From assembly GCA_014879735.1 (NCBI GenBank), contig JACSRN010000062.1, forward strand, positions 1 through 64,000: a stretch of 64,000 nt of DNA, given 5' to 3'. The position numbers and the translations under genes were made by a program. Shown piece after piece: positions 25,708-34,361 of the stretch. Positions within the stretch are counted from its first letter, which is position 1; each line of letters opens with the position of its first letter. This stretch comes from Paracoccaceae bacterium (GTDB taxonomy: Bacteria; Pseudomonadota; Alphaproteobacteria; Rhodobacterales; Rhodobacteraceae). The notes beneath the pieces are model-generated. The model saw nothing but the letters and a program-made list of their open reading frames with translations, did not search any database and was not told where the DNA came from.

Positions 25708-26850
25708 ATGGCCGCACCTTTGGAAGGGCTGCGCGTCGTCGAGCTTGCGCGGATCCTGGCCGGCCCCTGGGCCGGACAGACGCTGGCCGATCTGGGCGCC
25801 GAGGTGATCAAGGTCGAGGCGCCGGAAGGCGACGACACGCGCCGCTGGGGACCGCCGTTCATCGAGCGCGAGGACGACCGCAGCGCTGCCTATTTTCATG
25901 CCTGCAATCGCGGCAAGAAAAGCATCACCTGCGACTTTCGCACGCCCGAAGGCCAGGAGGTCGTCCGCGATCTGGTGGCCGGGGCGGATGTGGTGATCGA
26001 GAATTTCAAGGTGGGCGGGCTGGCGAAATACGGCCTGGACTGGGAAAGCCTGCGTCGGGTGAACCCGCGGCTGATCTATTGCTCCATAACCGGCTTCGGC
26101 CAGACCGGACCCTACGCCCATCGGGCGGGCTACGACTTCATCATCCAGGGCATGGCGGGGTTGATGAGCGTGACCGGCGAGCCCGAGGGGCAGCCGCAAA
26201 AGGTGGGTGTTGCCGTGACCGATGTCTTCACCGGCATCTATGCGGCGACGGCGATCCTGGCTGCGGTCGTGCAACGGGCACGCACCGGCGAGGGTCAGAT
26301 GATCGACATGGCGCTGATGGATGTTGCAACATCCATCATGGCCAACCAGGCGATGAACTATCTGGCGACCGGCACGCCGCCGCGCAAGATGGGCAATGCG
26401 CATCCCAATCTTGCGCCCTATGCCGTCTTCGACTGTGCCGACGGCTGGATCATCCTTGCGACCGGAAACGACAGCCAGTACCGCAAGCTTTGCGGTATCC
26501 TGGGGCTTGCCGACATGGCCGAGGCGCCGGAATTCCTGACGAATGCCGACCGGGTGACAAACCGCGCGGCGATGACCGAACGGATCCTGGCAGCAACGAA
26601 GGGCTGGCAGAAGGATGCGCTGCTGGCGGCCTGCGAGGCGGCAGGCGTGCCCGCCGGGCCGATCAACGACATGGCCGAGGTCTTCGCCGACCCGCAGGTG
26701 ATTGCGCGCGGCATGCGGATCGACCCCGAGGGCGTGCCGGGGGTGCGAACGCCGATCACATTCTCGGACGCGGATCTGGCGCTGGACCGTGCCTCGCCGC
26801 GGCTGGGCCAGCATCAGGACGAGATTCTGGCGGGCTCCAAGGGATCGTGA
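25708..26850 (+). CDS. CaiB/BaiF family CoA-transferase (class III)
   Basis: A 380-residue formyl-CoA transferase-like enzyme. The N terminus LEGLRVVELARILAGPWAGQTLADLGAEVIKVE is diagnostic in pattern, and NRGKKSITCD, GYDFIIQGMAG and the catalytic aspartate in MALMDVATSIMANQ are present. It transfers CoA between carboxylic acids; the acids cannot be deduced. The ATG at 25708 directly abuts the DsbA-like stop, and the longer frame would overlap that gene. Its stop lies within an RpiR-type motif that precedes the next island. Confidence 0.92.
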   Translation: MAAPLEGLRVVELARILAGPWAGQTLADLGAEVIKVEAPEGDDTRRWGPPFIEREDDRSAAYFHACNRGKKSITCDFRTPEGQEVVRDLVAGADVVIENFKVGGLAKYGLDWESLRRVNPRLIYCSITGFGQTGPYAHRAGYDFIIQGMAGLMSVTGEPEGQPQKVGVAVTDVFTGIYAATAILAAVVQRARTGEGQMIDMALMDVATSIMANQAMNYLATGTPPRKMGNAHPNLAPYAVFDCADGWIILATGNDSQYRKLCGILGLADMAEAPEFLTNADRVTNRAAMTERILAATKGWQKDALLAACEAAGVPAGPINDMAEVFADPQVIARGMRIDPEGVPGVRTPITFSDADLALDRASPRLGQHQDEILAGSKGS

Positions 26851-26862
26851 AAATAAATTACA
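26847..26862 (+). promoter_or_regulatory. RpiR-type motif, upstream copy before ridA
   Basis: GTGAAAATAAATTACA differs at three positions from GTGAAAACGAATTACT at 26920-26935. It overlaps the CoA-transferase stop codon and may be a second, distal operator for the ridA-nagB promoter. Confidence 0.45.
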
Positions 26863-26890
26863 TGCATGCGGCTCGACGCTCGCATGCATG
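26861..26890. repeat. Perfect 10-bp inverted repeat
   Basis: CATGCATGCG and CGCATGCATG are exact inverted copies separated by ten bases, downstream of the CoA-transferase gene and upstream of ridA. No T-run follows, so it is not a standard terminator. It may act as an RNA hairpin at the end of the CoA-transferase message or as a protein-binding site between the two RpiR-type motifs. Confidence 0.6.
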
Positions 26891-26919
26891 CTTGATCTTG
26901 CGCCAACCCTGCGGGTATC

Positions 26920-26935
26920 GTGAAAACGAATTACT
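26920..26935 (+). promoter_or_regulatory. Candidate RpiR operator before ridA-nagB
   Basis: GTGAAAACGAATTACT lies 18-33 bases before the ridA start. Fifteen of its sixteen bases match the copy at 40615-40630 before the Gfo/Idh gene. The core resembles the palindromic GAAAATGAATTTC sites beside the rpiR gene and at 40690. Confidence 0.65.
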
Positions 26936-26952
26936 CTGCATCGGAGCGCGCC

Positions 26953-27345
26953 ATGTCCGACCCCCGTCTTGTTCGCTATGACACGGCCGACCCGCAGGCG
27001 GGCGGCACCCGACGGCCCTTTGCCAAGGCGGTGCGGGCGGGTGATTATGTCCATGTTTCCGGGCAGGTGCCCACCGTCAACGGCGAGGTGGTGCAGGGTG
27101 GCATCGTCGCCCAGACCGAACAGGTGATCGAGAACATCAAGGCGGTTCTGGCGCTGGCGGGCTGCGGGCTGGAAGATGTGATCAAGGTGACATGCTGGCT
27201 GGACGACCCTCGGGACTTCTCCAGCTTCAACGCGGTGTTCGAACGGCATTTCGGTCCGAACCCGCCTGCACGCTCCACCGTCCAGTCGAGGCTGATGGTC
27301 GATGCCAGGGTGGAAATCGACGCCATCGCCTGGAAGCCGCTGTGA
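26953..27345 (+). CDS. RidA family reactive imine/enamine deaminase
   Basis: A 130-residue YjgF/YER057c/UK114 protein. It carries the trimer-forming core VRAGDYVHVSGQVPT and QTEQVIENIKAVLALAG, and an active-site-like region near NPPARSTVQ where the conserved arginine of RidA (in ARSTV) is present. RidA hydrolyses 2-aminoacrylate and similar imines released by PLP enzymes. The start at 26953 has GGAG six bases upstream. It overlaps nagB by four bases, and the D-serine dehydratase-like gene in the same island could generate such imines. Confidence 0.9.
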   Translation: MSDPRLVRYDTADPQAGGTRRPFAKAVRAGDYVHVSGQVPTVNGEVVQGGIVAQTEQVIENIKAVLALAGCGLEDVIKVTCWLDDPRDFSSFNAVFERHFGPNPPARSTVQSRLMVDARVEIDAIAWKPL

Positions 27346-28121
27346 AGGTCTTGATCCACCCGACGCCCGAGGCCGGTGCCGATTGCGTAGCGGCGCTGAT
27401 CGCCGCACGGCTGCGGCGGCGGTCCGCGCCGGTGCTGGGCCTTGCGACTGGGGGCACCATGGAGGCGGTCTATGCCCGGCTGATCGCGCAGCACCGCGCC
27501 GGCCGCTGCAGCTTTGCCCAGACCGAGACCTTCAACCTTGACGAATATGTCGGGCTGGCGCCGGATCATCCCTGTTCCTACTGGCACTACATGCGGGCGC
27601 AGTTGTTCGACCATGTCGATATCGCGCCGGGCCGCTATCATCTGCCGCGCGGCGATGCCCCTGACCCCGAGGCCGAGGCGGCGCGCTACGAGGCGGCGAT
27701 CTTGGCGGCCGGCGACATCGGGCTGCAGCTTCTGGGCCTTGGCGCCAACGGCCATATCGGCTTCAACGAGCCGACCTCCAGCCTGTCGTCGCTGACCCGG
27801 ATCAAGACGCTGACCCGCTCCACCCGCGAGGCGAATGCGCGCTTTTTCGACCGGCCCGAAGACGTGCCGCGGCTGGCGATCACCATGGGAATAGGCACCA
27901 TCCTGCGCGCAGAGGAAGTGGTGCTTCTGGCCTATGGCGCGGGCAAGGCCCGCGCTGCGGCGGCAATGATCGAGGGGCCGCTGTCCGCGGCCTGCCCGGC
28001 CTCGGTGCTGCAGATGCACCGCAGGGCCACCGTGGTGCTGGACGAGGCGGCGGCGGCCGAACTGAAGCTGCGCGACTATTACGAGGATATCCACCCCGAA
28101 GGCCGCGACCGGCCGATCTGA
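27342..28121 (+). CDS. nagB: Glucosamine-6-phosphate deaminase
   Basis: A 259-residue enzyme with GLATGGTMEAVY (phosphate binding), NLDEYVGL (catalytic Asp/Glu region) and LGLGANGHIGFNEP. It converts glucosamine-6-phosphate to fructose-6-phosphate and ammonia, the last step of N-acetylglucosamine breakdown, in the cytoplasm. A GTG start at 27342 overlapping the ridA stop (GTGA) gives the expected length and translational coupling; longer frames run into ridA. Its 3' end overlaps the converging cutC by 43 bases. Confidence 0.93.
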   Translation: MKVLIHPTPEAGADCVAALIAARLRRRSAPVLGLATGGTMEAVYARLIAQHRAGRCSFAQTETFNLDEYVGLAPDHPCSYWHYMRAQLFDHVDIAPGRYHLPRGDAPDPEAEAARYEAAILAAGDIGLQLLGLGANGHIGFNEPTSSLSSLTRIKTLTRSTREANARFFDRPEDVPRLAITMGIGTILRAEEVVLLAYGAGKARAAAAMIEGPLSAACPASVLQMHRRATVVLDEAAAAELKLRDYYEDIHPEGRDRPI

Positions 28122-28837
28122 TCCAGCGCCTGCCGCAGCGCCTGCACCTTGGCGACATCCGTTCCGCGTGCCCCGGGAAGCTGAAAGCCGAAGGCCGCGA
28201 TCCGCGAATCTTCCGGATCGGGCAAAGCGGAGGCGCAAGAGGCGTGAACCTCGGTCACGGGCAGCCATTCTGCCAGCAGCGATGCGTTCGCGGCGGTGAT
28301 GCCGCCGCCGGGCATCACCGTGACGCCCATCGCCGCGGCCGCCATCTGCAACAGTCGCGGCAGCCCCTGTACCGCGGTTCCCGCGCCGCCCGAGGACAGC
28401 ACCCGGCGGATACCGAGGTCGCGGCAAAGCTGCATCGCCGCAGCCGGATCGGGCGCAAGGTCGATGGCGCGGTGCAGCGTGATATCCATGCCGCCGGCCG
28501 CGGCGACAAGCCGTGCCAACGCGGCGGCATCCAGCCGTCCGTCGGGGTATGAGGCGCCGATCACCACGCCGGCCAGCCCGAAGTCCCGCGCCGCGGCGAT
28601 TTCGACCTCCATCGCGCGCAGATCGTCGGGCGACCAGACGAAAGCGCCGGCGTGCGGCCGGATCATGGCCAGGACCGGCAGGCCGCAGTCCGCCGCCTGC
28701 GCCATCAGCCCCGCCGAGGGCGTCAGCCCGCCCATCGCCAGCGCCGCGCAAAGTTCGATCCGGTCTGCCCCGCCCGCCACGGCGGCGGCAATCCCGGCGC
28801 AATCATCGACACATACTTCCAGCAGGATGCGGCTCAT
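28079..28837 (-). CDS. cutC: CutC family TIM-barrel protein
   Basis: A 252-residue protein with the CutC core: LLEVCVDDCAGIAAAVAGGADRIELC, GGLTPSAGLM, IRPHAGAFVW and VMPGGGITAAN. CutC was named for copper homeostasis, but the biochemical role is doubtful. Here it is the last gene of an operon with GH20 hexosaminidase and sugar transporters, and converges on nagB, so a carbohydrate-related function is plausible. GGAGG precedes the ATG, which overlaps the transporter stop by four bases. Confidence 0.9.
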   Translation of the reverse strand: MSRILLEVCVDDCAGIAAAVAGGADRIELCAALAMGGLTPSAGLMAQAADCGLPVLAMIRPHAGAFVWSPDDLRAMEVEIAAARDFGLAGVVIGASYPDGRLDAAALARLVAAAGGMDITLHRAIDLAPDPAAAMQLCRDLGIRRVLSSGGAGTAVQGLPRLLQMAAAAMGVTVMPGGGITAANASLLAEWLPVTEVHASCASALPDPEDSRIAAFGFQLPGARGTDVAKVQALRQALDQIGRSRPSGWISS

Positions 28838-30171
28838 CCGCGCCTCCGTTCAAGACCGACAAGCAGCGCCGCCCCGGCGACGCCTGTGATGCCCGACAGC
28901 ACGGCGGCCAGGCCATAGCTGCCGACGGCGGTTCCAAGTGCAAAGATGCCCGCGCCGAGCGCACCGCCGGCAAACATGTTCACCGCGATCAGCGAGGCGG
29001 ACAGCCCCGGCCGATCTCGGATCAGGTCGAGCAGATAGGAGATCGGCAGCGAGATGATTCCGGCGGCAGCAAATCCGGCGATGACGCTGGCGGCATAAAC
29101 CTGCCAGGGCGATGTGGCCAGCGCCAGCGCCGCATCATATGCGAGATAGAACACCGCCGTGATCAGCAGCGCATGGGTCAGCGCCAGCCGTCGCGTTGCC
29201 TGGACCCAGAAGATCATGAACACGACCTCCAGCCCCGCCACCATGCCGACGATCAGCCCGATATCCTCGGCCCGTCCGCCGGCCTGGCCGGTCAGGATCA
29301 TCGGCAATACCGTGCTGTTCACATGCAGAACCTGGCTGATCAGCGCCACGCCCAGGATGCGAAGCGCCACGCCGGGCGAAAACAGCAGGGCCATCCCGGC
29401 CGGCGGCTGGGCCAGCCGCACCTGCGCCGGCCGGTCCGGGCGCCCGGCGGTGGGGGCGACACGGGCGGTTCCCGTGCCACCTTCCGGCAAGGCCTCGGGT
29501 CCCGGCGCGTGATCGGGTCCCGGCACGTGATCGGCCTCGGGGGCGTGATCGGACCCGGATGCGTGATCGGCTCCCGGTGCCTGATCGCGTGGCAGCCAGA
29601 ACACGACGATCGCCAGCAGGCAACCGGCCAGCCCCGTGGCGATGGCCCAGGCGCCGATCATCGAGCTGCGCCCGGCCAGCGCCAGCCCCACCGCCCCGGG
29701 GACCAGAACCCAGGACAGCGAAATCATGATCCGCATCAGCGCGTTGACGACATGCGCCTCCTCGGGCGCCAGCCGGTCGGCCTGCGCCCGGACATTGCCG
29801 AACAGCATCGAGTTGGTGGCATGGAACAGCGCCAGCGGACCGATGGTCGCCAGCGCGAAGACCGCCGGCGTGGGGAAGGCCCAGATCGCGCCATAGCCGA
29901 GAACGCCGAAGGCCGAGACGAAGATCAGCGGGCGGCGATAGCTGCGGAAGCGGTCTGACAACATGCCGAAGGCGATGGACAGCACCACGTTCGAGATCGA
30001 GGCGGCCAGCGCAACAGCGGCATAGGTTGCATCCGACAGGCCGAGTTCGGTGATTCCCAGCACGGCCTGGTAGGGCGAGGTCGCTGCACCCGCAACGCCA
30101 TAGAAGAAGATTGCCGCCGCAGAGGCGCGCACAAAGGCGTGCCGCCCGAGTATGGAAAGCCAGAGCCGCAT
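28834..30171 (-). CDS. Major facilitator superfamily transporter
   Basis: A 445-residue membrane protein with about 12 transmembrane helices. The first cytoplasmic loop has GMLSDRFRSYRRPL, the MFS loop 2-3 signature. The central cytoplasmic loop is unusually long and carries 4-5 copies of a six-residue DHAPGP-like repeat. It lies between the M81 protein and CutC in the amino-sugar operon, so import or export of an amino sugar or its derivative is likely, as in the SotB or sugar-efflux groups. Substrate is unknown. Confidence 0.88.
   Translation of the reverse strand: MRLWLSILGRHAFVRASAAAIFFYGVAGAATSPYQAVLGITELGLSDATYAAVALAASISNVVLSIAFGMLSDRFRSYRRPLIFVSAFGVLGYGAIWAFPTPAVFALATIGPLALFHATNSMLFGNVRAQADRLAPEEAHVVNALMRIMISLSWVLVPGAVGLALAGRSSMIGAWAIATGLAGCLLAIVVFWLPRDQAPGADHASGSDHAPEADHVPGPDHAPGPEALPEGGTGTARVAPTAGRPDRPAQVRLAQPPAGMALLFSPGVALRILGVALISQVLHVNSTVLPMILTGQAGGRAEDIGLIVGMVAGLEVVFMIFWVQATRRLALTHALLITAVFYLAYDAALALATSPWQVYAASVIAGFAAAGIISLPISYLLDLIRDRPGLSASLIAVNMFAGGALGAGIFALGTAVGSYGLAAVLSGITGVAGAALLVGLERRRG
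29508..29588. repeat. 18-bp tandem repeat inside MFS gene
   Basis: Four and a half copies of an 18-base unit, each beginning CGTGATCGG (the last CCTGATCGC) at 29508, 29526, 29544, 29562 and 29580. On the coding strand it gives an Asp-His-Ala/Val-Pro-Gly-Pro-like hexapeptide repeat in the cytoplasmic loop. Copies have diverged slightly. In-frame period means copy-number change would not break the gene. Confidence 0.85.
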
Positions 30172-30174
30172 GCG

Positions 30175-31608
30175 CTAGCCCATGAAGCGGGCCGAGGCCT
30201 GCGGCTCGGGCAGAAAGTTGTCGCGGCGGTCGAAGGGCAGGATGCCCGGGCTGCGATGCAGGTTCTGCAGTCGCGGGATGTCCTGGTTCACCGTGCCGTC
30301 GGTCAGGGCCATCAGGTTCGGATTGGCAAGAGGTGCCAGTTCCGGCGACAGATAGCCCGATTTCACCACCAGAAGTGCGGCGGACGATGGATCGAGGCCA
30401 AGCCGGGTGAAGTCGGCGATGTTGTGATAGGGCCGGCGGCGCGCGGCCAGAACGACGCTGATTCCGCCGATCCGCACCACCGCTTGCCGATCCGCGGCCG
30501 CCTCGCCCTCGTCCAGCCGGACCACCTCGGCCTGGGTCCTGACCGAGGCACCCGCCGGATCGAGGCTTGCGCCGATCGTCAGCAGCAGCTGCGCGCCCGG
30601 GCCGGCGGCGAAACAGGCGTCGACGGCGGGGGCATCGGCAATGCCGGCAACCAGCGCCTCGGGCCAGTGGCGTTCCAGCAGCGCGACCAGCACGTCGGCG
30701 CGGTCGCCGGCGCCACCGCCCGTGGGATTGTCGCCGGAATCTGCCAGGATGACCGGGCGCGAACCGGCATGGGCGGCCGCGTCGAGCATCTTGTCAAGCG
30801 GGCCGGTCTCGGGGCCGAACCGAAAGCGGTCGCGGGCGGCCCAGAAACGGGTGGCAATGGCGCCGCCCGCCATCTGCGCTGCCGCGCGGTCTGTGCCGGT
30901 CACGATGGCCGCCGCGGTGGCCCGTGGTTCGTCGGCCCAGACATAGCCGATCATCAGATCGGCCCGCCACACCCCCGGCCCCTCCTCTGCCGGCAGCGCC
31001 GCGTAAAGCGACCGTGCCGGTTCGTCCTCGGTCGAGGAGCGCTCGCCCGGCAGCAGAAGCGGCACCGGAACCCGCACCACCCCCGGCCGTGCCCCGGTCT
31101 CCAGCGCGCGGATCAGCATCGCGACGGCGGCATCCATGGTTTCGGTCACATCGATATGCGGTGCGGTACGGTAGGCCGCAAAGATGTCGATGGCATCGAC
31201 GATGGCCTGCGAGACGTTGCCATGCAGATCGTAGCTGGCGGCGATCAGCATGTCGGGGCCGATCGCCGCGCGGACAGCAGCGATCCAGTCGCCTTCGGCA
31301 TCCCACATGCCCTCGACCTTCATCGCGCCATGCATCGCCAGATAGACCGCGTCGAAGGGTTTCGCCGCCTCCAGCCGTTCCAGGAATTCGGCCTTGAAGG
31401 CGTCGTAGGTGGCGCGGGACACCGGCCCGCCGGGAACGGCGCGGGCATGCAGCAGCGGTGCGATTCCGGCCGGATGGCGGCGCAGAAAGGCGAAATAGTC
31501 GTGCGCGGCCAGCGCCTCGCCGCGCAGCACGCGGAAATCCCCGGTCTGGGTCAGCACGGGGGAGTAGGTCGAAGATTCGGTATGGATTCCGCCGACAGCG
31601 ATGCGCAT
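30175..31608 (-). CDS. M81 family metallopeptidase-like protein (MlrC type)
   Basis: A 477-residue protein of the M81/MlrC family, first known from microcystin degradation. The N-terminal domain has GGIHTESSTYSP, LAMHGAM and SYDLHGNVS with metal-ligand histidines and aspartate, plus DSGDNPTGGGAGD. The C-terminal domain is the MlrC_C fold with LLVVKSGYL. The ATG at 31608 is chosen because the family always begins RIAVGGIHTE. It lies in the rpiR-GH20 operon. A divergent paralogue is at 35966-37471. True substrates of most members are unknown; amide or ester cleavage is assumed. Confidence 0.88.
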   Translation of the reverse strand: MRIAVGGIHTESSTYSPVLTQTGDFRVLRGEALAAHDYFAFLRRHPAGIAPLLHARAVPGGPVSRATYDAFKAEFLERLEAAKPFDAVYLAMHGAMKVEGMWDAEGDWIAAVRAAIGPDMLIAASYDLHGNVSQAIVDAIDIFAAYRTAPHIDVTETMDAAVAMLIRALETGARPGVVRVPVPLLLPGERSSTEDEPARSLYAALPAEEGPGVWRADLMIGYVWADEPRATAAAIVTGTDRAAAQMAGGAIATRFWAARDRFRFGPETGPLDKMLDAAAHAGSRPVILADSGDNPTGGGAGDRADVLVALLERHWPEALVAGIADAPAVDACFAAGPGAQLLLTIGASLDPAGASVRTQAEVVRLDEGEAAADRQAVVRIGGISVVLAARRRPYHNIADFTRLGLDPSSAALLVVKSGYLSPELAPLANPNLMALTDGTVNQDIPRLQNLHRSPGILPFDRRDNFLPEPQASARFMG

Positions 31609-31618
31609 GGATCCGTCC

Positions 31619-33523
31619 TCAGAGTGTCGGGTGCAGCCTGGCCTGCACGGCAAAGCGCAGCCAGTCCTTGTTGGCGGAATGGGTCCAGCCGGCCTCGGCC
31701 ACCGCGGAAAGCCGCGGAAAGACCAGATCGTTGAACCAACCCGTCGTGGTGAAATGTTCGCACCAGATGCAGGCCTGGATGCCGCGCATCCGGTCGCGCA
31801 GCGCTTCGGGAAAATCGCCTTCGGCCTCATAGGCATAGGTCTGCGCCGGCGGTACCGGCCCGGCCCAGCCGGCGCCATTTTCCAGCCAGTCCGGCCCCTG
31901 CACCATGTCGAGGTAATAGGCCTGCCCCGGCGTCATCACCACGTCATAGCCCTGACGGGCGAGTTCGATCCCCACCTCGGGCTTTTCCCAGGCCATCAGT
32001 ACGGTATCCTCGGGCGGGACACCGCCGCCATGGGCGACCTCGTTCCAGCCGACAAGCACCTTGCCGCGTGCCGTCAGCATGGCCTTGATCCGCTTCAGGA
32101 ACCAGCTTTGCAGTTCGAAGGTGCTGGCCAGCCCCTCGCGCTGCATCAGGATCCTGGCCTTCGGGCTTTCCATCCAGGCATTCTTTGCCACCTCGTCGCC
32201 ACCGATATGGAAATGGCGCGACGGAAAGATGGTGCAAAGCTCGTCGATGACGGCCTCGAGAACGGTGAAGGTCTCCGGCACGCCCGGATTCCAGGAATTG
32301 TTCGGATAGCCCTGCACCGGATGATAGCTGTCGGGCGTTTCGTCCGGATCGACAAGGAACGGCAGGGCCGCGACGACGCAGGCGGCATGTCCCGGCGTCT
32401 CGATCTCTGGCATCACCTCGATGCCAAGGGCGCCGGCATGGGCCACGACCTCGCGCATCTGATCCTGCGTGTACCAGCCGCCTTGCCGGCCTGGCCCGTC
32501 GCCCAGCTGCGGCAGCATCGCCGGCGTGGCGGCGCTGCGGTGGGCGCCGGCTTCGGTCAGTTGCGGATAGGCCTTGATCTCGGCCCGCCAGCCCTCATCG
32601 TCCGTCAGGTGCCAGTGAAACAGGTTCAGCCGGTGCCATGCAAGGATGTCGATGACCCGCTTGACCTCGGACAGGCTCCAGAAATGGCGCGAGACATCGA
32701 GGTGGCAGCCGCGCCAGCCATAGCGCGGGGCATCCTCGATCGTGCCGGTGGCGGGGAAGCGGAACGTCGGATCGGCAAAGGCGCCGTGCAACATCTGCGC
32801 CAGCGCGACCAGCCCCCAGCGCCGTCCGGCCTCGGTGCCGGAGGCAAGGGTGATCGCGCTGCCGAAGGTCAGGCGATAACCTTCGGCGGGAAGGGTGGGA
32901 TCGTCGGCAAAGGCCAGTTGCCGCGTGCCCGGCGCGGCAGAGATCTGAAACAGCCGGCGCGCGGCGGGAAAGAGCCGGCGGTGCAGCGCATCGACCGACA
33001 GCGCCAGCCGCTTGTCGGCCAGAGTTGCGGCGGGCGACAGGTGCAGCATCACCGGCGCGTCGCCCGGCACGGCCGAAATCGAATTCGGCCAGGGCAGCAA
33101 GGCGAAGGGCAGGGTCAGGCGGCCTTCGGGCAGGCGCGGCGGCGGCAGGGCGGGGATTTCATGCCCCTGGATCAGATCGCCGGTCATCACCTCGGCATTT
33201 GTGCCATCGGGAAAGGTGATCCACGCGGTCTTTGCCGCGTCGTTGCGATGGAAGGGCGAGCGGAACAGACCCTTGGCCTCGAATTCCCACACCGCACCGG
33301 GGGAAAGCTCCGTCCCCTCGAAGGGTGCAAATTCGTGATAATTCGCCACGCGGCGCAGAAAGCGGGCGCCGCGGACCTCGTGCACCGGCATGATGCGGGT
33401 GATGGTTGTCACCGACAGGCTGAAATCCGACAGCGTCCGGTCCGACAGGTTGATCAGCCGCAAGTGCCAGGTGCCGGCGGGCAGGGGGTCGGGTGTCCAG
33501 CGGTTTTCGAGAAGGAAGGTCAT
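31619..33523 (-). CDS. Beta-N-acetylhexosaminidase, glycoside hydrolase family 20
   Basis: A 634-residue GH20 enzyme. An N-terminal beta-rich region (1-150) precedes the GH20b domain (about 150-270) and the catalytic TIM barrel (about 275-600), with HLDVSRHFWS, HWHLTDDEGWR and the catalytic pair in FHIGGDEV. It removes terminal GlcNAc or GalNAc from the non-reducing end. There is no signal peptide, so it acts on imported oligosaccharides in the cytoplasm. It is between the SDR and an M81 gene in the operon led by rpiR. Confidence 0.95.
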   Translation of the reverse strand: MTFLLENRWTPDPLPAGTWHLRLINLSDRTLSDFSLSVTTITRIMPVHEVRGARFLRRVANYHEFAPFEGTELSPGAVWEFEAKGLFRSPFHRNDAAKTAWITFPDGTNAEVMTGDLIQGHEIPALPPPRLPEGRLTLPFALLPWPNSISAVPGDAPVMLHLSPAATLADKRLALSVDALHRRLFPAARRLFQISAAPGTRQLAFADDPTLPAEGYRLTFGSAITLASGTEAGRRWGLVALAQMLHGAFADPTFRFPATGTIEDAPRYGWRGCHLDVSRHFWSLSEVKRVIDILAWHRLNLFHWHLTDDEGWRAEIKAYPQLTEAGAHRSAATPAMLPQLGDGPGRQGGWYTQDQMREVVAHAGALGIEVMPEIETPGHAACVVAALPFLVDPDETPDSYHPVQGYPNNSWNPGVPETFTVLEAVIDELCTIFPSRHFHIGGDEVAKNAWMESPKARILMQREGLASTFELQSWFLKRIKAMLTARGKVLVGWNEVAHGGGVPPEDTVLMAWEKPEVGIELARQGYDVVMTPGQAYYLDMVQGPDWLENGAGWAGPVPPAQTYAYEAEGDFPEALRDRMRGIQACIWCEHFTTTGWFNDLVFPRLSAVAEAGWTHSANKDWLRFAVQARLHPTL

Positions 33524-33530
33524 CGCGGTC

Positions 33531-34292
33531 TCAGTAATCGGCGGATTGGGTGAAGGTGCGGGCCAGGGCCGGCACGCCGGCGGTCAGGCCGCAATCGACG
33601 GGCAGGCAGATGCCGGTGATCGCGGCGGCAAGGGGCGAGGCCAGAAAGCCGACCGCCTCGGCCACGTCCTGCGGGGCGACGATCCGGCCCAGCGGGTAAT
33701 GGGCGGCGGCCTCAGCGAAGACATCGGGGTTCTGGGCCGCCCGTGCCTCCCAGGCCTGGGTGCGGACGGTGCCGGGGGCGACCGCATTGGCGCGGATGCC
33801 GAAGCGGCCGTATTCCACGGCGATCAGCCGCGTGAGATGAATCATCCCGGCCTTGGCCGCGGCATAGGCCGGATGACCGTAGACGCCGAAGCCATTGACC
33901 GAGGCGATGTTGACCACCGCGCCATGGGTGGCCTTCAACTGCGCCTCGAACGCGCGGAAGACATAGAACGGCGCGTCAAGGTTCAGCGCCCGGTCGGCCT
34001 GCCAGTCGGCGGCCGAGGTCGATTGCAGGCTGGCCGCCTGCACGCCGCCGGCGTTGTTCACCAGGGTCGCCACCTGCCCCAGCGCCGCGCAATCCGCGGC
34101 CGCACGGGTGCAGCTTTCCGGGTCGGTCACATCCATCTGCAGTGCCACCGCACCCAGCGCATCCGCGGCAAGCTGCACCGCCGCAAGATTGCGGTCGGTC
34201 ATCACCACCAGATCATGGTCTGGGGCCAGCCGGGCCGAGATGGCACGGCCGATGTCCCCGGCTGCTCCGGTCACAAGGGCCAGACGCTTCAT
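33531..34292 (-). CDS. Short-chain dehydrogenase/reductase
   Basis: A 253-residue classical SDR with cofactor motif VTGAAGDIGRAI, NNAGG and the catalytic Ser-Tyr-Lys set in NIASVNGFGVYGHPAYAAAK. Aspartate in MTDRN after the second strand suggests NAD preference. It lies 69 bases after rpiR and seven bases before GH20. A role in oxidising or epimerising the sugar or its aglycone is inferred from the operon only. Confidence 0.92.
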   Translation of the reverse strand: MKRLALVTGAAGDIGRAISARLAPDHDLVVMTDRNLAAVQLAADALGAVALQMDVTDPESCTRAAADCAALGQVATLVNNAGGVQAASLQSTSAADWQADRALNLDAPFYVFRAFEAQLKATHGAVVNIASVNGFGVYGHPAYAAAKAGMIHLTRLIAVEYGRFGIRANAVAPGTVRTQAWEARAAQNPDVFAEAAAHYPLGRIVAPQDVAEAVGFLASPLAAAITGICLPVDCGLTAGVPALARTFTQSADY

Positions 34293-34361
34293 GGAAAACT
34301 CCGGTCTGCGGCAGGAAGGATGCGCCGGGGCGGGCCGCCTGCCGCCACCGGCCGCAGGGGT

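Noticed and set aside
23399-26850. Part of the hydroxyproline or amino-sugar islands
   Set aside because: mutY, dciA-like, dsbA-like and CoA-transferase genes carry none of the operator motifs of either island, apart from the RpiR-like motif overlapping the CoA-transferase stop, which points toward ridA.
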